A DNA stretch of 64,000 bases from contig NZ_AUGK01000014.1 of NCBI RefSeq assembly GCF_000422625.1, positions 1-64,000 of the forward strand. The letters run 5' to 3'. Below the pieces are notes generated by a model. It saw nothing but the letters and a program-made list of their open reading frames with translations, did no database searches and had not been told where the DNA came from. Shown piece by piece: positions 39,346 to 48,225 of this stretch. The stretch comes from Adlercreutzia mucosicola DSM 19490. Its GTDB lineage: Bacteria; Actinomycetota; Coriobacteriia; Coriobacteriales; Eggerthellaceae. Both the position numbers and the translations under genes were made by a program. The number at the start of each line of letters is the position of its first letter. Position 1 is the stretch's first letter.

Positions 39346-39700
39346 TCCGGTCCATACTAAATCGTCCACGAGGCTCTACAAGCTTAGTTGGCGATCGGAG
39401 TTCGGAGCGGATCGGTTCGCCAACCAACGTGGCCGCTCCTAGTCGGTTCTCTCTTTTCCCGGGCCATACCGGCTACGTGCCCGGGAGCATTCCCCTGAAG
39501 TTGACGCCTTGGCCGGTTCGGGGAAACACCGGCCTCGGCGATCACCAGGTTGCTGTTAGGCAGCCATGGCGGCCGGCATGTAGTAGCCGGTCTTAGCAGT
39601 GTTTTTGCCAATTAACTTGACGTTACCCCTGTTTAACGTGGCGAGGAGACCACGACCTGCTCCTCGTTTCGGACTTACCATGTCGAAACCAGTCGGCCCC
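39322..39700 (-). ncRNA. ssrA: Transfer-messenger RNA (tmRNA)
   Basis: The 5' end reads GGGGCCGACTGGTTTCGAC and the 3' end GATTCTCCGCGGCTCCACCA, with a 7-bp acceptor stem (one G-U) and encoded CCA. Length is 379. The tag frame lies at about 39609 to 39556 and ends PAAMAA-stop (TAA at 39558 to 39556), probably beginning GKNTAKTGYY. It rescues stalled ribosomes with SmpB, encoded 2 kb away. The prophage has left an intact 3' end. Confidence 0.95.
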
Positions 39701-39717
39701 AATAAGGGTATCGATTC

Positions 39718-39745
39718 ATTGTAGCCGCCCCGGCCCCGCTGTCAA
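39718..39745 (-). promoter_or_regulatory. ssrA promoter
   Basis: TTGACA (39745 to 39740), 16 bases, TACAAT (39723 to 39718), with the -10 box 18 bases before the mature tmRNA end. It gives a short processed leader. Confidence 0.78.
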
Positions 39746-39763
39746 GGGCGCAAACGATCGCCC

Positions 39764-40720
39764 CTAGGCCGCGGCCACGCACAGCAGCTCGGCGCCGCCC
39801 AGGTCGTAGTCGTCCATGCACGCGCTGCGCCGAGCCGGCTCCTCGTAGGTGCACCAGTAGTAGGTGCGCGTCGCCGCCGAGAAGCCATCGGAGAACAGGG
39901 TGTACTCGTAGCGGCCGTCGGTCATCTTCGCGCCGCCCTTGCACATGGAGGCGCCCTCCAGTGTGCGGAACAGGCGCGTCACGTTGGCGTCCTCCCCTTC
40001 CTCAACCGGGTAGTTCGCATTCAGGAAGGCGACCCGCACAAACCGGCTGGCCGGGTCGTAGCCGCCGGGGAAACCCACCATGCCGGCACCGGTGCCGAAG
40101 GCCTTCAAGGTGTCGCGGGTCCAGGTGACCGGCTCGGGATGCTCGCAGCTCACGTGCATATAGTTGCGCACGTTCTCGGCATGCCAGGGGAAGGGCGGCT
40201 GGTTGGTCAGCACGTCCAAACCGTTGTCGTAGACGTGCATGCCGTCAGCCTCGCACTCGATGACGAGGGACTCGGTGCCGTCGCCCACGATCCAGTGCAG
40301 GGGAGACACGGCCCACAGGTCGTTCACGGCCTTGTTCACGATGGTGACGTTGCCCAGAGCCGCGCGCACCTCGGCCACGGTGGAGAACTGCGAGGCGATC
40401 CACAGCGGCACCTCGTAGGCGGCCAGGTTCACCGTACCTTCCACGGGCTCGGGGGCGAACACCGCGTAGCCGGGGAAGTTCAGCCCCGCCACGGCCAGGC
40501 CCGCCTCGTTGGCGCAGTCGAAGTACAAAGGCGCCCCGGCCTCGATGATGGCCATGCCGATGCAGGCGTACTTCGGGCAGATGGTGCCCAGAAACGGCGA
40601 CGGGATGCGGGCAGCGCGCGGCGTGATGACCACGCCCTCCCCGTAGTGCTCGCACCAATCCAGGTTGCGGCCGAAATACAGATTGCCCTTGCTGTCAGCG
40701 AAGCGAACGCCCGTACACAT
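39764..40720 (-). CDS. bsh: Bile salt hydrolase (choloylglycine hydrolase family)
   Basis: 318 residues, family length. The second residue is Cys (MCTG), which becomes the N-terminal nucleophile after Met removal. Arg18 and Asp21 (FGRNLDW), an Asn in LTNQPPF and an Arg in SRFVRVAF complete the active site. It cleaves glycine or taurine from conjugated bile acids in the cytoplasm. AGGAG lies six bases before the ATG. It is directly upstream of ssrA in the chromosome, and marks the host as a gut organism. Confidence 0.92.
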   Translation of the reverse strand: MCTGVRFADSKGNLYFGRNLDWCEHYGEGVVITPRAARIPSPFLGTICPKYACIGMAIIEAGAPLYFDCANEAGLAVAGLNFPGYAVFAPEPVEGTVNLAAYEVPLWIASQFSTVAEVRAALGNVTIVNKAVNDLWAVSPLHWIVGDGTESLVIECEADGMHVYDNGLDVLTNQPPFPWHAENVRNYMHVSCEHPEPVTWTRDTLKAFGTGAGMVGFPGGYDPASRFVRVAFLNANYPVEEGEDANVTRLFRTLEGASMCKGGAKMTDGRYEYTLFSDGFSAATRTYYWCTYEEPARRSACMDDYDLGGAELLCVAAA

Positions 40721-40739
40721 GATGATCTCCTAACGACGA

Positions 40740-40770
40740 AACGGGAGCGACCGGTCCGATCGCTCCCGTT
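40740..40770 (-). terminator. Hairpin between the acidic-protein gene and bsh
   Basis: An 11-bp perfect stem, AACGGGAGCGA/TCGCTCCCGTT, lies in the 125-base gap before bsh. The tail (TCGTCGTT on the minus strand) is only moderately T-rich, so termination may be partial. Confidence 0.55.
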
Positions 40771-40845
40771 CATAGTAGGGGCCGCGTCGCGCCCTGCACG
40801 GGCCGCGCGCCCCTTGGTTGCCGTTTTGACAGCGCCGCGTCGCCG

Positions 40846-41469
40846 TTACTTCTTTTTCTTCAGGAAGCTGAAAGAGTCGGCGATCTCGTCAAAGGTGTCC
40901 TTCAACTCGGAGGCCACGGCCACGCCGTCCTTGTAGATGGCGTTCACGTCTTTGGTGGCCGCGGCCACGCCCTCGCGGCTGATGCCCAAGTCGAACTCGT
41001 CGCCATCGGAGGTGCGCTCCACGCGCACGCCGTCGTCGTCATTGTCCTCGTCGACGTAATAGTATTCCTGCTCGTTGCCGTCCTCATCGAGCAGCACGAA
41101 TCCGATCTCGTTGTCGAACTCGTCCACGATGACCGCGTACACGTCGCCGTCCTCGATCTCCATCTCGATGACCTCGCTCTCCTCCGCGGGAACCTCCTCG
41201 ATGTGATAGCCCTCGGAGTGCAGGATGTCGGCGTCTTCCTCGTCCCGCACGGCGCGCTCGACTTCGTCTTCGTCCCAACCGTCGTAGTCCGCCTCGTTGT
41301 CGGTCATGAAGCTGTCGTAGGCGTGCTCCACATCGCTTTCCGCCGCGTCTTCGCCGAAGATCTCGTCCTCGTCGCTCTCCACGTCCTCAAGCTCGGTTTC
41401 CTGGTCGGTCCACTCGGCATCGGTCTCGCCGAGCTCTTCCACACTCTCCAGCTCTTCGTCCAGGCCCAT
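40846..41469 (-). CDS. Highly acidic protein of unknown function with a Lys tail
   Basis: 207 residues from the ATG at 41469 (AAAGGAG upstream). About a third of the residues are Asp or Glu; the first 100 are probably disordered. A beta-rich middle follows (VYAVIVDEFDNEIGFVLLDEDG), resembling repeated DUF1292-like strands, then a helix and a KKKK end. Gene order ssrA, bsh, this gene, smpB. No function can be assigned. Confidence 0.75.
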   Translation of the reverse strand: MGLDEELESVEELGETDAEWTDQETELEDVESDEDEIFGEDAAESDVEHAYDSFMTDNEADYDGWDEDEVERAVRDEEDADILHSEGYHIEEVPAEESEVIEMEIEDGDVYAVIVDEFDNEIGFVLLDEDGNEQEYYYVDEDNDDDGVRVERTSDGDEFDLGISREGVAAATKDVNAIYKDGVAVASELKDTFDEIADSFSFLKKKK

Positions 41470-41576
41470 GGTGGCACTCCTTTTATCGTGTCCGTCCTTC
41501 AGGGCCGCCGCAGCGACCGCCCTTCTATGATGCCATCCCACCGCCCGACGCGCCCAGGCGGTGCGGTTTCGTTTCC

Positions 41577-42044
41577 CTAACGTGAACGCTCTTTCATGAC
41601 GCGGTCGATCTCGCGCTTGGCATCGCGCTCCTTCATGCTCGCCCGCTTGTCGTAGAGCTTCTTGCCCCGGGCCAGGGCCAGTTCCACCTTCACCCGACCG
41701 TCGGCGTTGAAGTACAGCTTCAAGGGTACGATGGCCAGACCCTTCTCGGCTACCTTCGCGTCCAGATAGCGGATCTGCTTCTTGTGCAGCAAGAGTCGCC
41801 GCTTGCGATCGGGGTCGGGATTGAAGATGCTGCCGTTGGCGTAGGGCGGGATGTGCACGTTGTTCAGCCACACCTCTCCACCGCGGATCAGCGCGAAGCA
41901 GTCGGTGAGCTGGCAATGGTTGTCGCGCAGCGAGCGCACCTCGGTGCCCGTCAGCTCGATGCCCGCCTCGTAGGTCTCCAAGATCTCGTAGTCGTGGAAG
42001 GCCCGGCGGTTCTTCGCGATGGTCTTCTCGTCGCGCTTGGGCAC
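41577..42044 (-). CDS. smpB: SsrA-binding protein SmpB
   Basis: 155 residues, usual length. The N-terminal NRRAFHDYEILETYEAGIEL and GTEVRSLR segments, the middle RKRRLLLHKKQI, and the basic tail (KKLYDKRASMKERDAKREI) are all characteristic. It carries tmRNA to stalled ribosomes; ssrA is 1.9 kb away. Confidence 0.96.
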   Translation of the reverse strand: MPKRDEKTIAKNRRAFHDYEILETYEAGIELTGTEVRSLRDNHCQLTDCFALIRGGEVWLNNVHIPPYANGSIFNPDPDRKRRLLLHKKQIRYLDAKVAEKGLAIVPLKLYFNADGRVKVELALARGKKLYDKRASMKERDAKREIDRVMKERSR

Positions 42045-42048
42045 GATG

Positions 42049-43170
42049 CTACTCCTCCCCCGCCGCCTCGGCGTCCGCCTCGCCGCCGACGATCGCGCCG
42101 CCCATGCCCGGCACGAAGCTGGCCTCGGCGGTCAGATCGAGGGCGAAGCGGGTGATGAGGCGCACCGTGGCATCCAGATCGGCCAGGCAAACCACCTCGG
42201 TGGGCGTGTGCATGTAGCGCAGCGGCACCGAGATGAGACCCGTGGGAATGCCGGAGCGTGTCACCTGGATGGCCCGGGCGTCGGTGCCGGTCACGGAGGG
42301 CTCGGCCTCCAACTGGTAAGGAATGCCCTCAGCCTTGGCCGCGGCCACCAGGCGCTCGAACACCACCGGGTTGATGTTCGGGCCGCGGGCGATGACCGGG
42401 CCCGCCCCGCAGACGATGTTCCCGTACTTGGTCTTGTCGATACCCGGGTAGTCGGTGGCGTGGGTCACGTCGAAGGCCAGCGCCACGTCGGGGTTCCAGG
42501 CATGGGCAGCCGTCATGGCGCCGCGGGTACCGATCTCCTCCTGGGTGGTGGCCACGGCGATGAAGTCGCCCGCCGCGCGACCGGCCCCGGCCAGCTTCTC
42601 CATGACGCGGCAGGCCACCCATACGCCGCACTTGTCGTCGAAGCACTTGGAGACGGCCATGCCGTCGCCGAAGCGCTCGAAGCCCACGCCGAAGGTGATC
42701 GGATCGCCCACGGACACGAGCTTCTTCACGCGCTTGGGCTTGAGCCCCAAATCGATCACGAGGCCCGAAAGAGGCGTGACGCTCTTGCGCTCGTCAGGCT
42801 CGATGAGGTGGATGGGCTTGCGGCCCACGATGCCGCGCAGCACGCCGCTTTCCGTGTGCACGTCCACGCGCATGCCGGGCAGAATGGCCGCGTCCACGCC
42901 ACCGAGGGCGGCGACGGAAAGGAAGCCGTCGTCGGAGATGTAGGTGACCATGAGGCCGATCTCATCCATATGGGCCGCCAGCATCAGCGTCGGCGCCTCG
43001 CGGTCGGTGCCCTCGAGCACCGCGCTCACCGAGCCCATGGTGTCGGTGGACACCTCGTCGGCCACGCCCCCCAGCCGCTCGCGCACCAGGGCGGCGGCCG
43101 GCTCCTCGAACCCGGTGGGGGACGGGGTCTCCAGCAGCTGCTTCAAGAACTTCACGTGCTTCTTCTTCAT
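42049..43170 (-). CDS. M42-family metallopeptidase
   Basis: 373 residues. Metal and catalytic motifs are in order: AAHMDEIG (His, Asp), DDKCGVW (bridging Asp), TTQEEIGTRG (paired Glu), ALAFDVTHATDYPG and a late His in YMHTPTEV. These dinuclear enzymes form dodecamers that trim peptides. It ends four bases before smpB, so the two may be co-transcribed. Confidence 0.92.
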   Translation of the reverse strand: MKKKHVKFLKQLLETPSPTGFEEPAAALVRERLGGVADEVSTDTMGSVSAVLEGTDREAPTLMLAAHMDEIGLMVTYISDDGFLSVAALGGVDAAILPGMRVDVHTESGVLRGIVGRKPIHLIEPDERKSVTPLSGLVIDLGLKPKRVKKLVSVGDPITFGVGFERFGDGMAVSKCFDDKCGVWVACRVMEKLAGAGRAAGDFIAVATTQEEIGTRGAMTAAHAWNPDVALAFDVTHATDYPGIDKTKYGNIVCGAGPVIARGPNINPVVFERLVAAAKAEGIPYQLEAEPSVTGTDARAIQVTRSGIPTGLISVPLRYMHTPTEVVCLADLDATVRLITRFALDLTAEASFVPGMGGAIVGGEADAEAAGEE

Positions 43171-43191
43171 GGCGGTACTCCCGTTCGCTTT

Positions 43192-43488
43192 CTACCAGTA
43201 GCCCTTCGAGTGCTTGCGCTTGCGCTCCGGCTTCGGGGGCCGGAAGTCCAGGGCCAGCTGGCCGTCGGTGATCTTCTCTTGTTTCTCGGCCGGAGCCGCA
43301 GCCTTGCGCTCCACCTTCTCGATGGTCCACGACACCGCCGTGGCGCCGAACAGCTCCAGCATCTTCAGCCGTGCATCGTGGGCATTGGCCTTCGTGCCCG
43401 CCCGCGCGTCGCTCTCGAACTCGAACAGCCCCCGCTCCCGTTCGTAGGAGCCCTTGGGTGATTGGTAATGAGCGATGTAGGTTTGCAT
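43192..43488 (-). CDS. Small basic protein of unknown function
   Basis: 98 residues from the ATG at 43488. The first 55 residues look folded (MQTYIAHYQSPKGSYERER, then ARLKMLELFG); the tail is Lys/Arg-rich (PPKPERKRKHSKGYW). The frame extends upstream into the tRNA-Thr gene, but that part is non-coding. A terminator separates it from the tRNA, so it needs its own promoter. No family recognised. Confidence 0.65.
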   Translation of the reverse strand: MQTYIAHYQSPKGSYERERGLFEFESDARAGTKANAHDARLKMLELFGATAVSWTIEKVERKAAAPAEKQEKITDGQLALDFRPPKPERKRKHSKGYW

Positions 43489-43507
43489 AGACCAGCCAAT
43501 TCCTCTC

Positions 43508-43537
43508 AAAAAGGCCAGCAACGCGAAGCTGCTGGCC
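43508..43537 (-). terminator. tRNA-Thr terminator
   Basis: GGCCAGCA/TGCTGGCC stem with a nine-base loop, followed on the minus strand by TTTTT (43512 to 43508), ten bases after the tRNA. Confidence 0.85.
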
Positions 43538-43546
43538 TGAGATTTC

Positions 43547-43621
43547 TGGAGCCGGTGACAGGAATCGAACCCGCAACCCACTGATTACAAATCAGTTGCT
43601 CTACCGTTGAGCCACACCGGC
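43547..43621 (-). tRNA. tRNA-Thr(UGU)
   Basis: Acceptor GCCGGTG/CACCGGC, D-arm GCTC/GAGC, anticodon stem CTGAT/ATCAG with TGT at the centre of the loop, T-arm GCGGG-TTCGATT-CCTGT, discriminator T and encoded CCA. A host tRNA gene. Confidence 0.95.
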
Positions 43622-43655
43622 AAGGCAAAAGGCACCGTGCCTCTCGCATCCGCAT

Positions 43656-43684
43656 ATTGTACGCCAAGGAGAAGATTTAGGGAA
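43656..43684 (-). promoter_or_regulatory. Candidate promoter for tRNA-Thr
   Basis: TACAAT (43661 to 43656) lies 17 bases after TTCCCT on the minus strand, 35 bases before the tRNA. The -35 box is weak. Confidence 0.4.
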
Positions 43685-43776
43685 GCCGTCTCGCCACCCG
43701 GCGCAGCGCTCCCGTAGGGGCGGCCTTCAGCCTGCCCGCAACCACGGCCGCTCTCCCTGGGGAGCACCCGCCAGGA

Positions 43777-44460
43777 CTACTCCTTGGCTCCCCACTGCTC
43801 GTAGTAGGCATCGATGGCCGCCGCGATGTCGTCGTCGATGACCACGCGGCCGGCCACCTCGTGGTTGTGCAGGCATTCCTTCACCTCGGCCATGGACACG
43901 ATGGAGGCCACCGGGAATCCGTACTTCGCCTCGATCTCCTTCTGGGCCGTGGTCACGCCGCCCTTCCCCACTTCCATGCGGTTCAGAGACACGATGAGCC
44001 CGCGCACGTCCACGTCGGCGGCGGCCTGCAGGATGGGGTAGGTCTCGTCGATGGACTTGCCCGAAGTGGTCACGTCCTCCACCATGATGACGCGATCGCC
44101 GTCATGCAGCTCGGCGCCGAGCAGGTTGCCCGCATCGGCCCCGTGGTCCTTCACTTCCTTGCGGTTGCAGCAGTACTTCACTTCCTTGCCGTAGAGCTCC
44201 TGCAGCGCCATGGCGGTGACCACGGCCAGGGGGATGCCCTTGTAGGCCGGCCCGAACACCACGTCGAAGTCGAGCCCGAAGTTGTCGTTGATGGCCTGGG
44301 CGTAGTACAGGCCCAGACGGTGCAGCTGCTCGCCGGTCACATAGGCGCCCGCGTTCATGAAGAACGGCGACTTGCGTCCGCTCTTCAACGTGAAGTCGCC
44401 GAACTTCAGCACGTCGCTTTGAACCATGAACTCGATGAACTCGCGCTTGTAAGCCTCCAT
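43777..44460 (-). CDS. pyrE: Orotate phosphoribosyltransferase
   Basis: 227 residues from the second ATG at 44460, which has AGGA six bases upstream; the ATG two codons earlier is too close to it. Motifs: FTLKSGRKSPFF, GPAYKGIPLA, and the PRPP site VIMVEDVTTSGKS. It makes OMP in pyrimidine synthesis. No other pyr gene is adjacent. Confidence 0.94.
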   Translation of the reverse strand: MEAYKREFIEFMVQSDVLKFGDFTLKSGRKSPFFMNAGAYVTGEQLHRLGLYYAQAINDNFGLDFDVVFGPAYKGIPLAVVTAMALQELYGKEVKYCCNRKEVKDHGADAGNLLGAELHDGDRVIMVEDVTTSGKSIDETYPILQAAADVDVRGLIVSLNRMEVGKGGVTTAQKEIEAKYGFPVASIVSMAEVKECLHNHEVAGRVVIDDDIAAAIDAYYEQWGAKE

Positions 44461-44559
44461 GGCCATCCTTTCGCTCCGGGGACCCTCTCATTTTCCATGG
44501 CCACCATGATACCCGATTCGACAGAGGGTGCGACCGCGCGGCGACAGTTTCGCGGTTAG

Positions 44560-44589
44560 TTGACACCCGAACATATATTCGGTTATTAT
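44560..44589 (+). promoter_or_regulatory. Promoter with LexA-like box for the radical SAM repair operon
   Basis: TTGACA (44560 to 44565), 18 bases, TATTAT (44584 to 44589). The spacer contains CCGAACATATATTCGG (44567 to 44582), which differs from the Gram-positive SOS box CGAAC-N4-GTTCG at one position. LexA bound here would block the promoter until DNA damage. The first codon is 67 bases downstream. Confidence 0.68.
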
Positions 44590-44656
44590 AGCGTACATCC
44601 ATTCGGGCGAACGGGTGTGCTTGCTTAGAAGCGACCGCAGGGAAGGAGGCCGGGCC

Positions 44657-46213
44657 GTGAACGTTATCGAGAAGCTGGAAGTGCTGGCCGATGCGGCGAA
44701 GTACGATGTGGCCTGCACTTCCTCCGGCGTGCAGCGTTCGGGGAAGAAGGGGCAGCTGGGCGCGGCGCACCAGGCGGGCTGCTGCCATTCCTTCACGCCC
44801 GACGGACGCTGCGTCACGCTGCTGAAGGTGCTCATGACCAACGCCTGTGTCTACGACTGCGCCTACTGCGTGAACCGCGCCAGCAACGCCACGGTCCCGC
44901 GCACGGCCTTCACCCCGCGGGAACTGGCCGACCTTACCATCGGGTTCTACCGTCGCAACTACATCGAGGGGCTCTTCCTCTCCTCGGGGGTGGCCGGCTG
45001 CCCCGACCGCACTACCGAGCTCATGGTGCAGGCCCTGCGCATCCTGCGGGAAGAATACGGCTTTCGCGGCTACATCCACACCAAGACCATCCCCGGCACG
45101 TCCCTGGAACTCATCGACGAGCTGGGCCGCCTGTCCGATCGCCTCTCGGTGAACCTGGAATTGCCGAGCAAGCAGAGCCTGGGGCTTCTGGCCCCCAACA
45201 AGTCGCGCCACTCCATCCTAACCCCCATGCGCCACATCTTCGAGTCGGTGGCCGAAGATAAGGAATCCCGCGCCCTCTCCCAGCGCCGCACTACGGTGTA
45301 CCGGGAGAAGAGGATGGCCCGCAAGACGCGGGCCTTCGCCCCGGCGGGCCAGTCCACCCAGATGATCATCGGCGCCACCCCGGAAAGCGACTACCAGATA
45401 CTGAACCTGTCGGCGGCGCTCTACACCCAGCTGTCCTTGAAGCGCGTGTTCTTCAGCGCCTATCTGCCCGTGGTGGCCGACCCGCTCCTGCCCGCCACCG
45501 ATGCCGTGCAGCTGAACCGCGAGCACCGCCTGTACCAGGCCGATTGGCTTCTGCGCTACTACGGCTTCAACGTGAGCGAGATCATCGACGAGGAGAACCC
45601 CTTCCTCGCCCCCGATGTGGACCCGAAGGCCAACTGGGCCTTAAACCACCTGGATTTCTTCCCCGTGGAGGTGAATACCGCGCCCCTCGAGGCGCTGCTG
45701 CGCGTGCCCGGCATCGGCGTGCGCGGGGCGCGGCTCATCCTGCGGGCCCGACGCCAGTCCACCCTGGGCGAGGCGGAGCTGCGCCGCCTCGGCATCGCCT
45801 ACAAGCGCGCCCGCTACTTCATCACCATGAACGGCGCCTACGGAGGCTCCGGCATCGACTTCTCCCGCGATGCGCTGCACGCGCGCCTCTCCGCTCCCAT
45901 CGAGGGCGGCCGCCACGGGCGCCGAGCAGACCGGGCCGTGCAGGGCCAAATGAGCCTCTTCGAGGCGGTGGACGCGCCGCCGGTGCTGCCCGAGACGAGC
46001 CCCGCCAACCGTGCCGCCCTCGATGTCGCCTTCGAGGCCCAGCGCCGCGCTCTGGCCCAGGGGGCGCTGGCCCGGGCGATGGCCGACGGCGCTGGGGGCG
46101 AGCGGCGGATGGCCCTCAACGCAGAAGCGCCCCGCACCAGAGATGAAAGCCCGCTGCACGAGAACGCCCCGCACGATAATGATGCCCGCGAGCCACTGCT
46201 CTCCGTAGCCTAG
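44657..46213 (+). CDS. Radical SAM protein, putative DNA modification/repair (TIGR03916-type)
   Basis: 518 residues from a GTG at 44657 with AAGGAGG upstream. The radical SAM CxxxCxxC motif reads CVYDCAYC. It begins NVIEKLEVLADAAKYDVACTSSG and later has LSVNLELPSKQSL and a helix-hairpin-helix-like LLRVPGIGVRGARLILRAR, a DNA-binding type motif. This is the DNA-repair-associated family that is normally followed by a TIGR03915 partner, as here nine bases downstream. The last 100 residues are low-complexity. It sits behind a LexA-like box. Confidence 0.88.
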   Translation: MNVIEKLEVLADAAKYDVACTSSGVQRSGKKGQLGAAHQAGCCHSFTPDGRCVTLLKVLMTNACVYDCAYCVNRASNATVPRTAFTPRELADLTIGFYRRNYIEGLFLSSGVAGCPDRTTELMVQALRILREEYGFRGYIHTKTIPGTSLELIDELGRLSDRLSVNLELPSKQSLGLLAPNKSRHSILTPMRHIFESVAEDKESRALSQRRTTVYREKRMARKTRAFAPAGQSTQMIIGATPESDYQILNLSAALYTQLSLKRVFFSAYLPVVADPLLPATDAVQLNREHRLYQADWLLRYYGFNVSEIIDEENPFLAPDVDPKANWALNHLDFFPVEVNTAPLEALLRVPGIGVRGARLILRARRQSTLGEAELRRLGIAYKRARYFITMNGAYGGSGIDFSRDALHARLSAPIEGGRHGRRADRAVQGQMSLFEAVDAPPVLPETSPANRAALDVAFEAQRRALAQGALARAMADGAGGERRMALNAEAPRTRDESPLHENAPHDNDAREPLLSVA

Positions 46214-46222
46214 GAGAGCGTC

Positions 46223-47266
46223 GTGCACCGCGCAAACGCTACCGCGCCCGCAAGCCCCGCCCTGGTCGGCGCATACCCGGCCGGAGCGGACACGTCCCCC
46301 TCCGAGGCGGGCAGCCCCCACCACCTTCCCCTCCCAGCCGTCCCATCGGCGGCTTCTGACGGCATCTACGACGAGGTGGCCTACGCCTACGACGGCACCT
46401 TGGAAGGACTGCTCTCGGCCATCTTCGCCGCCTACGAGCGCCACGAGAACCCGACCGATGTGGCACCTGCAGAACGGCTGCAGCCGCGCCTGGGCCAGCG
46501 CGTCGCGACCATCTCCACCGATATGACCCACGCTACCCGGGTGCTGCGCGGACTGCGGCGAGCCTGCGGCTGGCGGGCGGCCCATGCCGTGAAGCAGGCC
46601 AGCTGCTCCGACGAGCCCGATGCGGGCACGGCCGTCTACCGCTTCGTGCGCTATGCCATGGACGAGCAGAAGCGCCGCAACTGCGAGCACTGCCGCAAGC
46701 GATCGTCCTGCCCTGGGCGCAGCGGTGCGGGCCCCTGCCCCAAGATGCGGGGCCGCGCCCTCTCAGACATCACCCATCCGGCCGTGGAACGGCTCTTCCG
46801 CATCTCCCGCTCCATCAGCCAGGAATGCGAGCACCTGCGCCAGTTCGTCCGTTTCCAACACCTGCAGGGCGAGAGCGTGGGCGACGACACCGGCACCGAA
46901 GTGTGGTTCGCCCGGGTGAACCCCAAGGCCTCGGTGGTACCGCTGGTCATGGACCACTTCGTGGAGCGGCTCGGCGTGCAGCCCTTCATCATCTACGACG
47001 AGGTGCACGAGTTGGCCGGCGTCTACGACGGAGGCGACTGGCACCTCGTGGCCACCGCCGGCCAAGGCGATCTCGCCCAGGCCCTCCCCGATCCTACGGC
47101 CGACGAGGCCCTCTTCAGCGAGGCCTGGCGCACCTTCTACCGTTCGGTATCGGTGGACGCCCGCTACCACCCCGAGCTGCGCCGCCAGTTCATGCCCAAG
47201 CGCTTCTGGAAGAACCTCACCGAGCTTCAGGAGAGCCCCGCTGCCCTGCGCACGGCCCGGTCTTAG
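46223..47266 (+). CDS. TIGR03915-family putative DNA repair partner protein (DUF4130-like)
   Basis: 347 residues from a GTG just after the preceding stop. After about 45 low-complexity residues comes YDEVAYAYDGTLEGLLSAIFAAY, the family start. A CEHCRKRSSC segment within is unusual. HLRQFVRFQHLQG, then LVMDHFVERLGVQPFIIYD, and the FYRSVSV...RRQFMPKRFWKNL end are typical. It works with the radical SAM protein upstream, probably on damaged bases or DNA ends, but the reaction is not known. Confidence 0.87.
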   Translation: MHRANATAPASPALVGAYPAGADTSPSEAGSPHHLPLPAVPSAASDGIYDEVAYAYDGTLEGLLSAIFAAYERHENPTDVAPAERLQPRLGQRVATISTDMTHATRVLRGLRRACGWRAAHAVKQASCSDEPDAGTAVYRFVRYAMDEQKRRNCEHCRKRSSCPGRSGAGPCPKMRGRALSDITHPAVERLFRISRSISQECEHLRQFVRFQHLQGESVGDDTGTEVWFARVNPKASVVPLVMDHFVERLGVQPFIIYDEVHELAGVYDGGDWHLVATAGQGDLAQALPDPTADEALFSEAWRTFYRSVSVDARYHPELRRQFMPKRFWKNLTELQESPAALRTARS

Positions 47267-47322
47267 CCCCGCTCGTCTTCTCTGGAACCGACGCCCCCAG
47301 GGCGACCCTCGTTTCGCGCCCC

Positions 47323-48225
47323 CTACAGGCTGAACAGCAGCTCGCTCGCCGGAGCCGTCAGCTTACCGGGCACCGGGCGCTCGCACTCGTAGGCCAGTCC
47401 CACGGCCGGCCCCACGTGCACGCCGATCACGGGACTCACGGGCAGCACGTCCACGGCCCGCCCCACCACCGGCTCGATAGCCTCGCGGGCCCACGCCACC
47501 GCTGGAGACGCCGACCCGATATAGTGCACCACCACGCGCTTGAGACCACAGATCCCGATGTCCTCCCTGAACACGTCCACCATGCGCGCCAGCGTCTTCT
47601 TCCACGTGCGCACCTTGGCCAGGGTGGTAGTCTCCCAATCGGCCACGGTCAGCACCGGGGAGATCTGCAGCAAGCCGCCGAGCAGGGCCGAAGCGCCGCC
47701 GATGCGGCCGCCCGCCTTCAGGAACGCCAGGCTCTCCGGGGCGAAGATAAACCGCGATGCCGCCACGGCATCGGTGGCCGCCGCCGCGCAGCCCTCCAAA
47801 TCGGCACCATTATCGCGGGCATCGGCGGCATCCAGCACCGCGAACATCTCATCGCCGCAGTTCGACGTGGAATCGACCAGCGTGCAGCGGAACTGCTCGT
47901 AGCGCTCCTTACAGGCCCGGGCGCTGCGCACGGCGCTCTCGAAGGTGCCCGACATCTTCGACGACAGGAAGATGCCCAGCACTTCATCGCGTGCCTCGGC
48001 CGCCCGATCGAAGATCGCCTCCAGCGCGTGCAGAGACGGTTGGCTCGAGGTCGGCGGTTGCTCGATCATGTCATAGATATCCTCGTAGAACGCATCCACG
48101 TCCATGTCGGTCTCACGGTACTCGCGACCATCGCGGTTCACATACAGCGACACCACTTCGATATCGCGCTCGCGCACCACATCAGCGGGAATCGAGGCCA
48201 CAGAATCGGTGACGATCTTGATCAC
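47323..48225 (-). CDS. DegV-family fatty-acid-binding protein
   Basis: 300 residues starting KIVTDSVASIPADVV with the Asp-Ser of the ligand pocket. FLSSKMSGTFESA, a VDSTSNCGDE segment, and FLKAGGRIGG then SPVIGVHVGPAVGLAY complete the DegV pattern. Such proteins bind fatty acyl chains for FakA-type kinases. A second DegV gene lies 2.4 kb away. It is convergent with the repair operon. Confidence 0.9.
   Translation of the reverse strand: MIKIVTDSVASIPADVVRERDIEVVSLYVNRDGREYRETDMDVDAFYEDIYDMIEQPPTSSQPSLHALEAIFDRAAEARDEVLGIFLSSKMSGTFESAVRSARACKERYEQFRCTLVDSTSNCGDEMFAVLDAADARDNGADLEGCAAAATDAVAASRFIFAPESLAFLKAGGRIGGASALLGGLLQISPVLTVADWETTTLAKVRTWKKTLARMVDVFREDIGICGLKRVVVHYIGSASPAVAWAREAIEPVVGRAVDVLPVSPVIGVHVGPAVGLAYECERPVPGKLTAPASELLFSL

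Noticed and set aside
43489-43581. Upstream extension of the 43192 gene
   Set aside because: It runs through the terminator and into tRNA-Thr; the ATG at 43488 is the supported start.
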